The notes beneath the pieces were generated by a model. That model made no database searches and had not been told where the DNA came from. It saw only the letters and a program-made list of their open reading frames with translations. This document shows, one piece after another, positions 1 to 8,017 of a stretch of DNA of 64,000 bases (position 1 is its first letter; each line of letters starts with the position of its first letter). The DNA comes from Burkholderia lata (lineage in GTDB: Bacteria > Pseudomonadota > Gammaproteobacteria > Burkholderiales > Burkholderiaceae): contig NC_007511.1 in assembly GCF_000012945.1 (NCBI RefSeq), forward strand, positions 3,162,001-3,226,000. The letters run 5' to 3'. The position numbers and the translations under genes are program-made.

Positions 1-821
1 CGATGATGGCGTTCTTCCTGCTGATGTGGTTGCTCGGCTCGGTCTCCAAGTACGACAAGCAGGGGATCGAGGACTACTTCAACACGCCGCTGTCGACGCT
101 CCTGTCCGGCGGGCAGGACGCGCAGGCGCCGCGCCCGAGCGTCGTGCAAGGCGGCGGCCGCGACATGTCCGACCCGACGCCGGCGATCGACACGAAAGCG
201 CAACCGGTGCCGGCCAGCTCGCCCGCCGCACTCGCCGGCATCGTCGATACGCAAAAGCTCGAACGGCTGAAGGCGAAACTGACCGCGGCGATTGCCCAAA
301 GCCCGTCATTGCGCGCGTATCAGGACCAGATCCGGATCGCGATCACCAACGAGGGCTTGCGCATCGAGATCGTCGATTCGCTCAAGCGCCCGATGTTCGC
401 GTCGGGCAGTTCGCAACCTGAAAGCTATGCCACCGCGATCCTCAGCCAGATCGGTACGGCGCTCGACGATGTCGAAAACCGCGTATCGATTGCGGGGCAT
501 ACCGATTCGACGCCGTATCCCGACGGTTCCACCGGCTATTCGAACTGGGAGCTCTCCAGCGATCGCGCGAACGCGGCGCGGCGTGCGCTGGTGGCGGGCG
601 GGTTGCGGGAAGACAAGCTGCTTCAGGTGCGCGGGCTCGCGGATGTCCTGCCGCTCGACAAGAACGTGGCGGACGAGCCGACCAATCGCCGCATCAGCAT
701 CCTCGTAATGAACAATGCGGCCGAGCAGGCGTTCTTTCACGACGGCGGCCGGACGACCGTGGACGAAACGGCGGGCGCCCGGGCCGCCGTGCTGCCCGCC
801 GCGGTTACGCGGCAGCATTAA
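1..821 (+). CDS. motB: Flagellar motor protein MotB, 3' part
   Basis: The gene is cut by the left edge; the first full codon is at position 3. The first visible residues form the end of the single transmembrane helix (MMAFFLLMWLLGSVSKYD), preceded in the family by a WKVAYADF-like segment that is missing here. A plug/linker region follows, then an OmpA-like peptidoglycan-binding domain in the C-terminal half, with the TDSTPYP, WELSSDRA and NRRISILV motifs. MotB anchors the MotA stator to peptidoglycan and forms the proton channel. The catalytic Asp of the helix lies outside or just at the visible edge. MotA is expected immediately upstream. Identification is firm. Confidence 0.95.
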   Translation, partial: MMAFFLLMWLLGSVSKYDKQGIEDYFNTPLSTLLSGGQDAQAPRPSVVQGGGRDMSDPTPAIDTKAQPVPASSPAALAGIVDTQKLERLKAKLTAAIAQSPSLRAYQDQIRIAITNEGLRIEIVDSLKRPMFASGSSQPESYATAILSQIGTALDDVENRVSIAGHTDSTPYPDGSTGYSNWELSSDRANAARRALVAGGLREDKLLQVRGLADVLPLDKNVADEPTNRRISILVMNNAAEQAFFHDGGRTTVDETAGARAAVLPAAVTRQH

Positions 822-1056
822 GCGCGTTCGCGACGGCCTTGGGCCGGAGATGTCCGGCCACGCGCAAGGTCCTCCTGCCCGGCAGCATGTCCGTCCGCTT
901 CACGGCCACGGTCGGAATAGCCGTGAGCCCCATCGACTGACCAGTCGGCCGCTCAGGCCGTTGACGGCACCGTGTCTCACCCGCGGTGCCGTCTTTTTCT
1001 GCGTAGTCGATATATTCCGTAGAATATATCGACACCTGCACTTCCGGAGACTCGCC
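822..1056. other. Intergenic region with a ModE-type operator
   Basis: This gap separates motB from an unknown gene. Its only clear content is the dyad at 1006-1033, described separately, and a Shine-Dalgarno-like CCGGAGA at 1044-1050. I see no gene in it. Confidence 0.6.
1007..1032. promoter_or_regulatory. ModE-type operator, copy 1 (near-perfect dyad)
   Basis: TCGATATAT, eight bases, then ATATATCGA. With one more base each side the arms are 12 bp, separated only by CGTA. It ends 24 bp before the start codon of the 187-aa gene at 1057, so a bound protein would probably overlap the promoter or the transcription start. The arm sequence and N8 spacing match the E. coli modA operator as I remember it (CGTTATAT-N8-ACATAACG). 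Confidence 0.75.
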
Positions 1057-1620
1057 ATGCCCCGCACGCCGACGGATCGCGCCCCGCAGCGCGCCGCACG
1101 GGAACAGCCGCTCGCGCGCAAGATCAGCGCGCTCAGGCCGCTGTCGAGCGACGCACGCGCGCAGCAGGTCACGGATGTCGTGGACGCGTTCCGGCGCCTG
1201 CGCGGCAGCGTCGTGCGCTTCATCCGGATGTTCTCGGCCGCGCACGCCGACGACACGCCGGACGATGCGCTGTCCGCCCTGGGTTTTCGTGAACTGCTGT
1301 CGACGCTCGAAGACGAAGCCCGCGCCGCCCGCTTCACGCGCCTGCCCGAGCTCGAACGGGTGATTAGCCACGCGCGCCGCCTCGAACGCACACGCGACGA
1401 CGTGTTCTCCGACTCGTTCAGCAACGACCCGGCGGCGATGCGCGACGCGGTCGCCGCGCTGGAGCGCGTCGACGTGCTGTTCGTCGGGCTGTGCGTCGAG
1501 TACGTGATGGCGCGTCACGCGCCGGTATCGCCCGCCGTTTCGCCCGAGGCCGCAGCCCCGGCCCCTGCCCCTGCCCCTGCCGCACTGCCGCTCGCCGACC
1601 ATTCAACCGTGCTCTGCTGA
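1057..1620 (+). CDS. Conserved hypothetical protein under a ModE-type operator
   Basis: 187 aa, not recognised. The start is ATG at 1057 after CCGGAGA; reading further upstream in frame would cross the operator. The N-terminus is basic (PRTPTDRAPQRAAREQPLARK). The middle (about 35-150) is predicted helical and charged, with a Cys in VGLCVEY near residue 143. The C-terminal tail is Ala/Pro rich with several AP repeats and ends in Cys. There is no signal peptide or membrane segment. It sits between motB and the DUF2325 gene, with similar operators before both, which suggests shared control. The function is unknown. Confidence 0.75.
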   Translation: MPRTPTDRAPQRAAREQPLARKISALRPLSSDARAQQVTDVVDAFRRLRGSVVRFIRMFSAAHADDTPDDALSALGFRELLSTLEDEARAARFTRLPELERVISHARRLERTRDDVFSDSFSNDPAAMRDAVAALERVDVLFVGLCVEYVMARHAPVSPAVSPEAAAPAPAPAPAALPLADHSTVLC

Positions 1621-1663
1621 CCACGCCACGCAGCCTTGCTCCGTGATTTCCCCGGAATTTCGT

Positions 1664-1689
1664 GCGTTATATTCCGTGGTATATTTCGA
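1664..1689. promoter_or_regulatory. ModE-type operator, copy 2
   Basis: GCGTTATAT, eight bases (TCCGTGGT), then ATATTTCGA. The left arm carries the CGTTATAT core of the E. coli consensus; the right arm deviates at one position. It lies 51 bp before the ATG of the DUF2325 gene at 1741. The spacer begins TCCGT, as in copy 1. Confidence 0.7.
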
Positions 1690-1740
1690 AAATCTTTCGC
1701 GCATCCGTCTCCGGCTCGACCACGCCGGATAGAGGTCAAC

Positions 1741-3087
1741 ATGCACGCTCCGCCCTTTCGCCTTGCCCGCACGGCGGATCTCTCGTCACCCGGCGGTAAT
1801 TTGCCCGCGGCAACCGGCGTGCGGGTCGACGCATGCTGCGCGCCGTCGCGCGCGCAACTGACCGAGCTGAAGCGCCGCACGCGCCTGTCCGAGCTCGATG
1901 CGAACCTGCACTGCTCGATCATCGGCACCTGCCTGACCACGCACGAACTGCGCAGGCTCGTGCCGAAGTTCACCGACCTCGACCGCCAGCACGCGACCGA
2001 CCTCGAGATCCATCACGCGGCCGTCGAGCTCGCGATCGACGGCACGGCCGGCGCCAAGGCGTTGCACAAGGCGCTCGACGAGCGCTACGCCGGCGCGATC
2101 CGCGCGTTCGACAGCGCGAAGGATGCGAACGAACTCCTCGCACGCTGGAAGGAAGCGCTGAAGAGCGGCGACATTCCGCCCGCGTACTGGGCGCTGATGA
2201 CGCATCCGCGCACGACGATGGGCGTACGCCAGGCCGCGTTCGGCGACCTGCACATGCTGTCGCACCTGGTCGGCTCGGCCAATCGCGCCGATATCCGGCG
2301 GCTGGTCGCGCTGGAGGAAGAGAATGCGGCGCTGCACGCGAAGATCGAACGGCAGCAGGCGCGCCTGCAGGAAATGAGCGCGCAGCGCGACGCGGCGCTG
2401 CAGGAACGGGATGCCCTCGCCGCGCGCCAGAACGCGCAGCCGCTGGCGGCTGAAAACGTCTTGCGTGAGGAAGTGCACGAACTACGCGAAGCGCTGGCCG
2501 CACGCGACGAACGGCTCGCGTTGCACACGAGCCGCCGCGAGGCAGCCGAGCAGCGGATAGCCGCGGAACAGGCAAGCGCCCGCGCGATGCGCGCGCGGCT
2601 CGACGACCTGATGGCGATGGTGAAAACGCTGCGCGCCGAAGCGAGCGCGATCGAACAGGCGGTGCAGGCATCGGCCGACGATCCGGCCGAACGCGCAGCC
2701 GATCCGCTGTCGATCCTTCAGGGTACGCGTCTGGTGTATGTCGGCGGGCGCCCCGGCTCGAACCGCGCGATCAAGCGGATCGTCGAAACGGCGGGCGGCG
2801 AGATGACGCTGCACGACGGCGGCATCGAGGATCGCAAGGGCCTGCTGGCGGCGGCGCTACCGGGCGCGAACATGGTCGTGTTCCCGGTCGACTGTATCGA
2901 CCACGATTCGATGAACCTGCTCAAGCGCATCTGCGAACGCCATCACATCGCCTACTACCCGCTGCGGACGGCGAGCGTCGCCAGCTTCGTCGAACTGATC
3001 GGGCGGCTCGATGCGCAGGCACGCGATGTCATCGTGCCGGATGCCGCCACGGGCGACGCATCGCGCTTCTGCCTGCGGCACGGCTAG
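1741..3087 (+). CDS. DUF2325 domain-containing protein
   Basis: 448 aa from ATG 1741, preceded by AGAGGT; an in-frame upstream extension would run over the operator. Three parts are visible: a helical N-terminal domain (about 30-190), a long coiled coil rich in Glu, Gln, Arg and Ala (about 200-310), and a C-terminal DUF2325 domain beginning TRLVYVGGRPGSNRAIKRIV and continuing through VVFPVDCIDHDSMNLLKRIC. The C-terminal domain has a Rossmann-like GGRPGSN loop. The DUF2325 family has no established biochemical role. The operator before the gene suggests regulation by molybdate status. This is a rare clue to function. Confidence 0.88.
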   Translation: MHAPPFRLARTADLSSPGGNLPAATGVRVDACCAPSRAQLTELKRRTRLSELDANLHCSIIGTCLTTHELRRLVPKFTDLDRQHATDLEIHHAAVELAIDGTAGAKALHKALDERYAGAIRAFDSAKDANELLARWKEALKSGDIPPAYWALMTHPRTTMGVRQAAFGDLHMLSHLVGSANRADIRRLVALEEENAALHAKIERQQARLQEMSAQRDAALQERDALAARQNAQPLAAENVLREEVHELREALAARDERLALHTSRREAAEQRIAAEQASARAMRARLDDLMAMVKTLRAEASAIEQAVQASADDPAERAADPLSILQGTRLVYVGGRPGSNRAIKRIVETAGGEMTLHDGGIEDRKGLLAAALPGANMVVFPVDCIDHDSMNLLKRICERHHIAYYPLRTASVASFVELIGRLDAQARDVIVPDAATGDASRFCLRHG

Positions 3088-3195
3088 GCCCTGGTACTCG
3101 TCGTCGCATCCCTTGCGCACTGCCCGTCATGGGCCGGTGAAAGCCCGTCGTCAGCCTGAAGCAGCCCCGCGGGAAAGCACGCACTCAGTGCGCCC

Positions 3196-3561
3196 TTAAC
3201 GCCGCACCATTTTCGTGAGCGCGGCGATGTCGTCGGCGCAGGCCGCGTAAGCCCGCTCCTCGATCCCGCGATAGAGCCGGATGATCTCCTCGCCGACCGG
3301 CGTGAGCACGCTGCCACCGCCGCTCTGCCCGCCGTGTTCGGACACCGTCGCCGGCGACTTCAGCGAGCGGTTCAGCTCGTCCATCAGCAACCACGCACGC
3401 CGGTACGACATCTTCAGGCTGCGCGCCGCCGCCGAAATCGAACCGTGCTCGCGCACGGCTTCGAGCAGCGCGACCTTGCCCGGCCCGAGCGCGATCGTGT
3501 CGGCTTGCTGGATCCGCATCCTGAACCGCACCTCAGGCTTGGGGTGTGCCGGTGTCTTCAT
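3196..3561 (-). CDS. ModE-like winged-helix regulator lacking the molybdate-binding domain
   Basis: 121 aa from ATG 3561, with AGGACA upstream. It matches the N-terminal DNA-binding half of ModE: LGPGKVALLEAVREHGSI, then the helix-turn-helix SAAARSLKMSYRRAWLLMDELN at about 43-64 and the wing GGGSVLTPVGEEIIRLYR. Full ModE is about 260 aa and carries two C-terminal Mop domains that bind molybdate; these are absent, with a normal stop. It lies 63 bp downstream of the molybdopterin oxidoreductase gene on the same strand, so the two probably form an operon controlled by the operator at 4154-4179. It is the best local candidate to bind the five operators. How it would sense molybdate is unclear. 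Confidence 0.88.
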   Translation of the reverse strand: MKTPAHPKPEVRFRMRIQQADTIALGPGKVALLEAVREHGSISAAARSLKMSYRRAWLLMDELNRSLKSPATVSEHGGQSGGGSVLTPVGEEIIRLYRGIEERAYAACADDIAALTKMVRR

Positions 3562-3624
3562 GTTGTCCTGCCCTTTGAACGATGCGGGCAAGCATACACG
3601 ATGGCCGGTGCGGCGCGTGCCGGT

Positions 3625-4116
3625 TCAGAGTTCGAGCACGCGCGCGACGATGCCGGCCAGCCGCTTCACGTGGCGCGGCGCGGGCAGGAGGTCGGCGCCC
3701 GAGAACAGCAGCGGCGCGCCGTCGTCGATCGACAGCGGCGCATCGCCGCATTCGAACGCGACGATCACGTGTTCGCCGACGGGCGTGTTGAACAGCTCAT
3801 GCCAGGAAAACGTGACCGCATAGCCGTCGTGCGCATGCGCGATGAACACCATGCGCTTGAAGTCGCCCGGCGCATCGTTGCGCAAGCCGGCCGCGTCGAG
3901 CAGGTCTTTCAACCGCGCGCCGCGATATGGCGCGACCGAGCGAATGAAGCGGTTCGTCGTGAAGCAGCGCAGGTCGAACGGCTCGGCCATTGCGCTCGCG
4001 TACCGGCGCAGGTCGTCGAGCGTCACCGTCATCGGCCGCTCGAATGCGCCCGTCAGCGCGATCGAGCCTGCCGCCGCCTGATGCGCCGAAGGCGCCGCCG
4101 TCCCTGCCATCTCCAT
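3625..4116 (-). CDS. Molybdopterin-dependent oxidoreductase, short sulfite-oxidase-fold protein
   Basis: 163 aa from ATG 4116, with GGAGG seven bases upstream. It resembles the molybdopterin-binding domain of the sulfite oxidase/YedY superfamily: FERPMTVTLDDLRRY, FDLRCFTTNRFIRSV with a Cys at the position expected to bind Mo (about residue 52), then YRGARLKDLLDAAGL and DGYAVTFSWHELFNT. The protein is about half the length of YedY or sulfite oxidase, and no signal peptide is visible. It may be cytoplasmic, or a lone cofactor-binding domain. The adjacent modE-like gene and the upstream ModE-type operator agree with a molybdenum role. The substrate is unknown. Confidence 0.8.
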   Translation of the reverse strand: MEMAGTAAPSAHQAAAGSIALTGAFERPMTVTLDDLRRYASAMAEPFDLRCFTTNRFIRSVAPYRGARLKDLLDAAGLRNDAPGDFKRMVFIAHAHDGYAVTFSWHELFNTPVGEHVIVAFECGDAPLSIDDGAPLLFSGADLLPAPRHVKRLAGIVARVLEL

Positions 4117-4153
4117 CGCCCGCCTCCATGACGGCCCGCCGGTGGGCGTGCCT

Positions 4154-4179
4154 GCGTTGTATCGACGGGTATATTACGC
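4154..4179. promoter_or_regulatory. ModE-type operator, copy 5 (divergent variant)
   Basis: GCGTTGTAT, eight bases (CGACGGGT), then ATATTACGC. The arms are complementary at eight of nine positions and keep the CG and TAT cores with the same N8 spacing. It lies 37 bp before the start of the molybdopterin oxidoreductase gene, which reads leftward from 4116. If real, it makes the oxidoreductase-modE operon autoregulated. Confidence 0.65.
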
Positions 4180-4257
4180 CGCTAAAAAGCCGGCCGACAG
4201 AATGCGCGCCGCATGGGCGGCATAACGGCAGCCGATCGTGCCCCGCACCGCGTGGCG

Positions 4258-5025
4258 CTACGCCAGCACGATGTGCTTGATGGCTTTCTTGAGGCTCTTG
4301 TAGCTGTCGACCGATTCCGCCTTCGAGTCCGTCACCAGCGCGCCGATCCGCGCCGGCTCGCAGAAGCTGATCCGGCTGTTCGTGCCGAGCTTGCTGAAAT
4401 CGGCCAGGATCGCGACGTCCGCCGCGTTGCTGACCATCGCGCGCGCCACTTCGGTTTCCATCCGATCGTAGTTGGTCGCGCCACGGACGGCATCGACGCC
4501 CACCGGCGACAGCAGCGCGAGGTCGGCACGGTAGCGGAAGATTTCGGCCACCGTGCCGTCGCCGACGGTCGCGGCCGCGCGGCTGCCGATCATCCCGCCG
4601 AGCAGGATCGTTTCGTTGTTCGCCTGCGCCGGGTCGCTCGAGCGCATCTTCAGTGCGACGTCGATCGAGTTCGTGACGATCGTGAGGCCTGACAGCTTCG
4701 CCAGTTCCTCGGCCAGCAGCGTCGTGGTCGTGCCCGCGTCGATGAACAACGTCTGCGAGCCCGTGACCAGCCGGGCCGCCGCGCGGGCGATCGCCAGCTT
4801 CGCCTTCACGTGCGTCTGCGCGCGTTCGGCGATCGGCGCTTCGTCGCCCACCTGTACCGCACCGCCGTGTACGCGCTTCAGTTCACCGAGCGCCTCGAGG
4901 TCGACGAGATCGCGCCGCACGGTTTCCCGCGACACGTTCAGGTCGGCCATGATCCGGTCGGTGGAAACGCGCTGCATCTTCGATAACAGAAGCCGGATCC
5001 TCTGGTATCGCTCTTCTTGCCACAT
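4258..5025 (-). CDS. DeoR/GlpR-family transcriptional regulator
   Basis: 255 aa from ATG 5025, with GAGGA upstream. The N-terminal DeoR helix-turn-helix covers about 1-57 (ERYQRIRLLLSKMQRVSTDRI then LNVSRETVRRDLVDLEALGEL and RVHGGAV). The C-terminal sensor domain has the usual sugar-phosphate isomerase-like features: DAGTTTTLLAEEL, TNSIDVALKM, LLGGMIGSRAAATVGD and the late DSK signature. Such proteins repress sugar or nucleoside catabolic genes and respond to phosphorylated sugars. No obvious sugar operon adjoins it: the neighbour on the same strand is mgtC, 43 bp upstream. The target is unknown. Confidence 0.92.
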   Translation of the reverse strand: MWQEERYQRIRLLLSKMQRVSTDRIMADLNVSRETVRRDLVDLEALGELKRVHGGAVQVGDEAPIAERAQTHVKAKLAIARAAARLVTGSQTLFIDAGTTTTLLAEELAKLSGLTIVTNSIDVALKMRSSDPAQANNETILLGGMIGSRAAATVGDGTVAEIFRYRADLALLSPVGVDAVRGATNYDRMETEVARAMVSNAADVAILADFSKLGTNSRISFCEPARIGALVTDSKAESVDSYKSLKKAIKHIVLA

Positions 5026-5068
5026 GGAATGTCCTCGGAATGAACGTCAATGTTATTCGAACGGCGAA

Positions 5069-5749
5069 CTACGCTGCGCTCTCCTCCAACTTTTTGATGC
5101 CGACGAGGGTCTGCAGGGATTGACGGACCGCCTGGACCTCGCTGCTCGTCATCTTTGAAAACACCACGTGGATGCGATCGTCGTCCGGCGCGGCGTCGTC
5201 CTGTTCGATGATGAACTGGACGATGCGCGCCTGGTCGATGCCGGGCATCGCCTGCAGCGACGTCAGCTTCACCGCGCCGCGACTCGCGAGGATACGCACG
5301 CCCCAGCGCTGCCGTGCGGCGAAGAAGCGCTTCTCGATCGGCTTCAGGCCGGCCAGGATCGCGAGCACGATCGCCGTCGCGGCAATCGCGGCCACGTACA
5401 TGCCGCCGCCCACGGCGAGCCCGACCGCCGCCACGACCCACAGGCTCGCGGCGGTCGTCAGGCCGCGGATGATCTCGCCGCGCAGCATGATCGAACCGGC
5501 GCCGAGGAAGCCGATGCCCGACACCACCTGTGCGGCGACGCGCGACGGGTCCAGCGACACGTTCTTCGCGTTCTGGATATCCGCGAAGCCGAACGCCGAC
5601 ACGACCATCACGAGCGCGGCGCCCACGGCCACCAGCATGTGCGTGCGCAATCCGGCCGCCCACGACAGACGCTCGCGCTCGATGCCGACGATGCTGCCGA
5701 GCAATGCCGCCAGCAACAGGCGGGACACGATTTCCAGCTGACTGATCAT
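5069..5749 (-). CDS. mgtC: MgtC/SapB family inner membrane protein
   Basis: 226 aa from ATG 5749. The N-terminal MgtC domain has about four to five transmembrane helices and the family signature GIERERLSWAAGLRTHMLVAVG followed by VVSGIGFLGAGSIM and IIRGLTTAASLWVVAAVGLAVG. The C-terminal cytoplasmic domain (about 145-226) is an ACT-like regulatory domain ending KKLEESAA. MgtC proteins support growth in low Mg2+ and in macrophages, and in some bacteria modulate the F-ATPase or phosphate uptake. It stands before the deoR gene on the same strand. I see no PhoP box. Confidence 0.93.
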   Translation of the reverse strand: MISQLEIVSRLLLAALLGSIVGIERERLSWAAGLRTHMLVAVGAALVMVVSAFGFADIQNAKNVSLDPSRVAAQVVSGIGFLGAGSIMLRGEIIRGLTTAASLWVVAAVGLAVGGGMYVAAIAATAIVLAILAGLKPIEKRFFAARQRWGVRILASRGAVKLTSLQAMPGIDQARIVQFIIEQDDAAPDDDRIHVVFSKMTSSEVQAVRQSLQTLVGIKKLEESAA

Positions 5750-5866
5750 GCGAGGTCTCCTTGCTTTGCCTGGTCTACCTGATGAAGCACGGCCCGCCCG
5801 GGCCGCCGCCCGATTCTTCCTGCCCTCGCCCGCCCGTCGCCCAACCCGGCAACCGGCAAGTTGTAT

Positions 5867-5912
5867 TTTTGTGCGATCTTGCGATTTTGTGCGTTCTAAT
5901 ATACGGTACGCA
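5867..5912. promoter_or_regulatory. Repeated TTTTGTGCG motif and dyad upstream of choX
   Basis: TTTTGTGCG occurs at 5867-5875 and again at 5885-5893, 18 bp apart. The second copy overlaps a dyad TGCGT-N13-ACGCA at 5890-5912 whose right arm runs into CAAAAC, so a third, inverted half-site is present. The sites lie 105-150 bp before the choline-binding protein gene, in an unusually AT-rich patch. This looks like a regulator-binding region; the protein is not known. Confidence 0.5.
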
Positions 5913-6017
5913 AAACTACAAAGCCAGACCCAAGTTCGTTCGTTTCATCCGATCAGCACGATCAATCGTCAGACCATTCAGGCAACACGATCCGGAACAC
6001 TTGCTTAGGATACCCAC

Positions 6018-6962
6018 ATGATGAAGAAGGCATGGATGCTGGCCGCAACACTGCTGGCAGCGCTGGCGACGGCCCCCGCTCACGCGTCGGAAGGCGACGT
6101 CTGCAAAAAGGTGACGCTCGGCGATGTCGGCTGGAGCGACATCGCGGCCACCACCGGCGTCGCGATGATGCTGCTCGACGGGCTCGGCTACGAGGCGACC
6201 AAGACGATCGCGTCGCCGCCGATCGTGCTGGCCGGCGTGAAGAAGGCGCAGATCGACGCGTTCCTCGGCTACTGGGATCCGAGCATGACGCCGACGGTGA
6301 AGCCGTTCGTCGATGCCGGCGCCGTCCACCAGCTGCCGCAGCCGAACCTGATCGGCGCGCGCTACACGCTGGCCGTACCGCAATACGCGTCGGACAAGGG
6401 CCTCAAGAGTTTTGCCGACATCGCGAAGTTCCGCGACCAGCTCGACGGCAAGATCTACGGGATCGGCGCCGGCAACAACGGCAATGCGCTGATCCAGCGG
6501 ATGATCGACAAGAACGAGTTCGGGCTCGGCGGCTTCAAGCTGGTCGAATCGAGCGAGGCCGGGATGCTCGTGCAAGTGACCCGCGCGGTGCAGGAGCACC
6601 GGATGATCGTGTTCCTCGCGTGGGAGCCGCACCCGATGAACATCAACTACAAGATCGCCTATCTCGACGGCGGCGATACCGTGTTCGGCCCGAACTACGG
6701 CTCGGCGAAGGTCTACACGCTCGTCACGCCCGGCTACCTCGACCGCTGCCCGAACGTCGGCCGGCTGCTGACCAACCTGAAGTTCACGACCGATGAAGAG
6801 AACCAGTTGATGGTGCCGATCATGAATCACGCCGATCCGGTCGCCGTCGCGAAGGAATGGGCGAAGAAGAACCCCGGCGTGCTGTCGAAGTGGCTCGACG
6901 GCGTCACGACCATCGACGGCAAGAACGCGAAGGACGCGATCGAGAAGCTCATCGGCGCCTGA
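6018..6962 (+). CDS. choX: Choline/glycine betaine ABC transporter substrate-binding protein
   Basis: 314 aa from ATG 6018 (a second ATG follows at once), with TTAGGA upstream. Signal peptide 1-24 (MMKKAWMLAATLLAALATAPAHA then SEG). The mature protein is an OpuAC-type binding protein: CKKVTLGDVGWSDIAATTG at the start, FLGYWDPSMTPTV, GIGAGNNGNALIQRM and FLAWEPHPMN, with aromatic residues typical of a quaternary-ammonium box. It resembles ChoX/ProX, which bind choline or betaine in the periplasm. No permease or ATPase gene adjoins it, so it must use a transporter core encoded elsewhere, perhaps ProVW at 50.8-52.6 kb. A HAD phosphatase and a phospholipase C lie downstream, which fits release and uptake of choline. 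Confidence 0.88.
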   Translation: MMKKAWMLAATLLAALATAPAHASEGDVCKKVTLGDVGWSDIAATTGVAMMLLDGLGYEATKTIASPPIVLAGVKKAQIDAFLGYWDPSMTPTVKPFVDAGAVHQLPQPNLIGARYTLAVPQYASDKGLKSFADIAKFRDQLDGKIYGIGAGNNGNALIQRMIDKNEFGLGGFKLVESSEAGMLVQVTRAVQEHRMIVFLAWEPHPMNINYKIAYLDGGDTVFGPNYGSAKVYTLVTPGYLDRCPNVGRLLTNLKFTTDEENQLMVPIMNHADPVAVAKEWAKKNPGVLSKWLDGVTTIDGKNAKDAIEKLIGA

Positions 6963-6985
6963 ACACGCAACACAAGGAACCACCT

Positions 6986-7666
6986 ATGTACAAGAATCTC
7001 GCGCTGTTCGACCTCGACCACACGCTGTTGCCGCTCGACAGCGACCAGGCCTGGAGCCGCTTCATCACGCGAGTGGGGTGGCGGGAAGACGACGCGCACG
7101 TGGCGCTGATCGACGAACACTACGGGCACTATGCGGCCGGCACGCTCGACATGGACGCGTATCTCGCGGTAACGCTCGCGCCGCTCTCCCGCTATCCGCG
7201 CAAGGTGCTCGAACGCTGGCATGCACGATTCATGGACGAAGTGATCCGTCCGGCGATCACGCCGCAGGCGCGCGAGCTGGTCGACCGCCATCGCGAGAAC
7301 GGCGATCTCTGCTGCATCGTGACGGCGACCAACGTCTTCGTCACGCAGCCGATCGCGACGGAATTCGGCATAGAGCACCTGCTCGGCATCGAGCTCGATA
7401 CCGACGACGGCACGCCGGGCGGCGCGTTCACCGGGCGCAGTACGGGCGTGCCGAGCTTCCGTGAAGGGAAGATCGTACGCACGACCGCGTGGCTCGCGTC
7501 ACTCGGCTACGCGCCGTCCGATTTCGAACGCACCTACTTCTACAGCGACTCGATCAACGACGTGCCGCTGCTGGATTACGTCACGCATCCGGTCGCCACC
7601 AATCCCGACTCGAAGCTGTTGCAAGTGGCAGGCACGCGCGGGTGGCCTGTCATGAAGTTGTTCTGA
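6986..7666 (+). CDS. HAD-IB family phosphatase
   Basis: 226 aa from ATG 6986, 23 bp after choX. HAD motif I is LALFDLDHTLLPLDSD (nucleophile Asp near residue 8), motif II the CCIVTATN segment, motif III the Lys in REGKIVRTT, and motif IV YFYSDSINDVPLL. The cap is small and helical, as in the phosphoserine phosphatase-like HAD-IB group. The adjacency to choX and phospholipase C suggests phosphocholine or another phosphomonoester as the substrate, but this is inference. It is cytoplasmic, with no signal peptide. Confidence 0.88.
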   Translation: MYKNLALFDLDHTLLPLDSDQAWSRFITRVGWREDDAHVALIDEHYGHYAAGTLDMDAYLAVTLAPLSRYPRKVLERWHARFMDEVIRPAITPQARELVDRHRENGDLCCIVTATNVFVTQPIATEFGIEHLLGIELDTDDGTPGGAFTGRSTGVPSFREGKIVRTTAWLASLGYAPSDFERTYFYSDSINDVPLLDYVTHPVATNPDSKLLQVAGTRGWPVMKLF

Positions 7667-7712
7667 TTCGGGCGATATTCTCTGCTGTCCATTTTTCATG
7701 TCTGGAGGGGTA

Positions 7713-7973
7713 ATGAAATACGGAGCACGCAGCAACAGTCTCGATCATTCAGGAATCCGATTCGAATCGGATCGAAAGCCAATCGTCAAGTCGAGCCAGT
7801 CGGAAAGCCGCTTTCCGCACTGGCGCGGCGTTTTCATGATCGCACTCCTGTGCACGCTGGCCGCTTGCGGCGATGGCGACTCGGGCACGGCCGCCAGCGT
7901 GGCGGCCGCGCGCGCCGCCGCACCGGGCGCGGCGTCCACGCCTGTCCTGCACTGCGCGAGCGCGTGCCACTGA
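7713..7973 (+). CDS. Small putative lipoprotein
   Basis: 86 aa from ATG 7713, with a strong GGAGGGG ribosome site. The N-terminus is long and polar (MKYGARSNSLDHSG and on). A hydrophobic stretch, FMIALLCTLAACGDGDSG, resembles a lipobox (LAAC) at about residues 47-50, followed by an Ala-rich tail ending HCASACH. The lipobox is unusually far from the start for a lipoprotein; a shorter start at the ATG before FMIALL is possible. It lies 44 bp before the phospholipase C gene, and no PlcR similarity is visible. The function is unknown. Confidence 0.55.
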   Translation: MKYGARSNSLDHSGIRFESDRKPIVKSSQSESRFPHWRGVFMIALLCTLAACGDGDSGTAASVAAARAAAPGAASTPVLHCASACH

Positions 7974-8017
7974 CCGACGCCGGCCGCGAGGCCAGCCATC
8001 CACGACAGAGAGCGATC

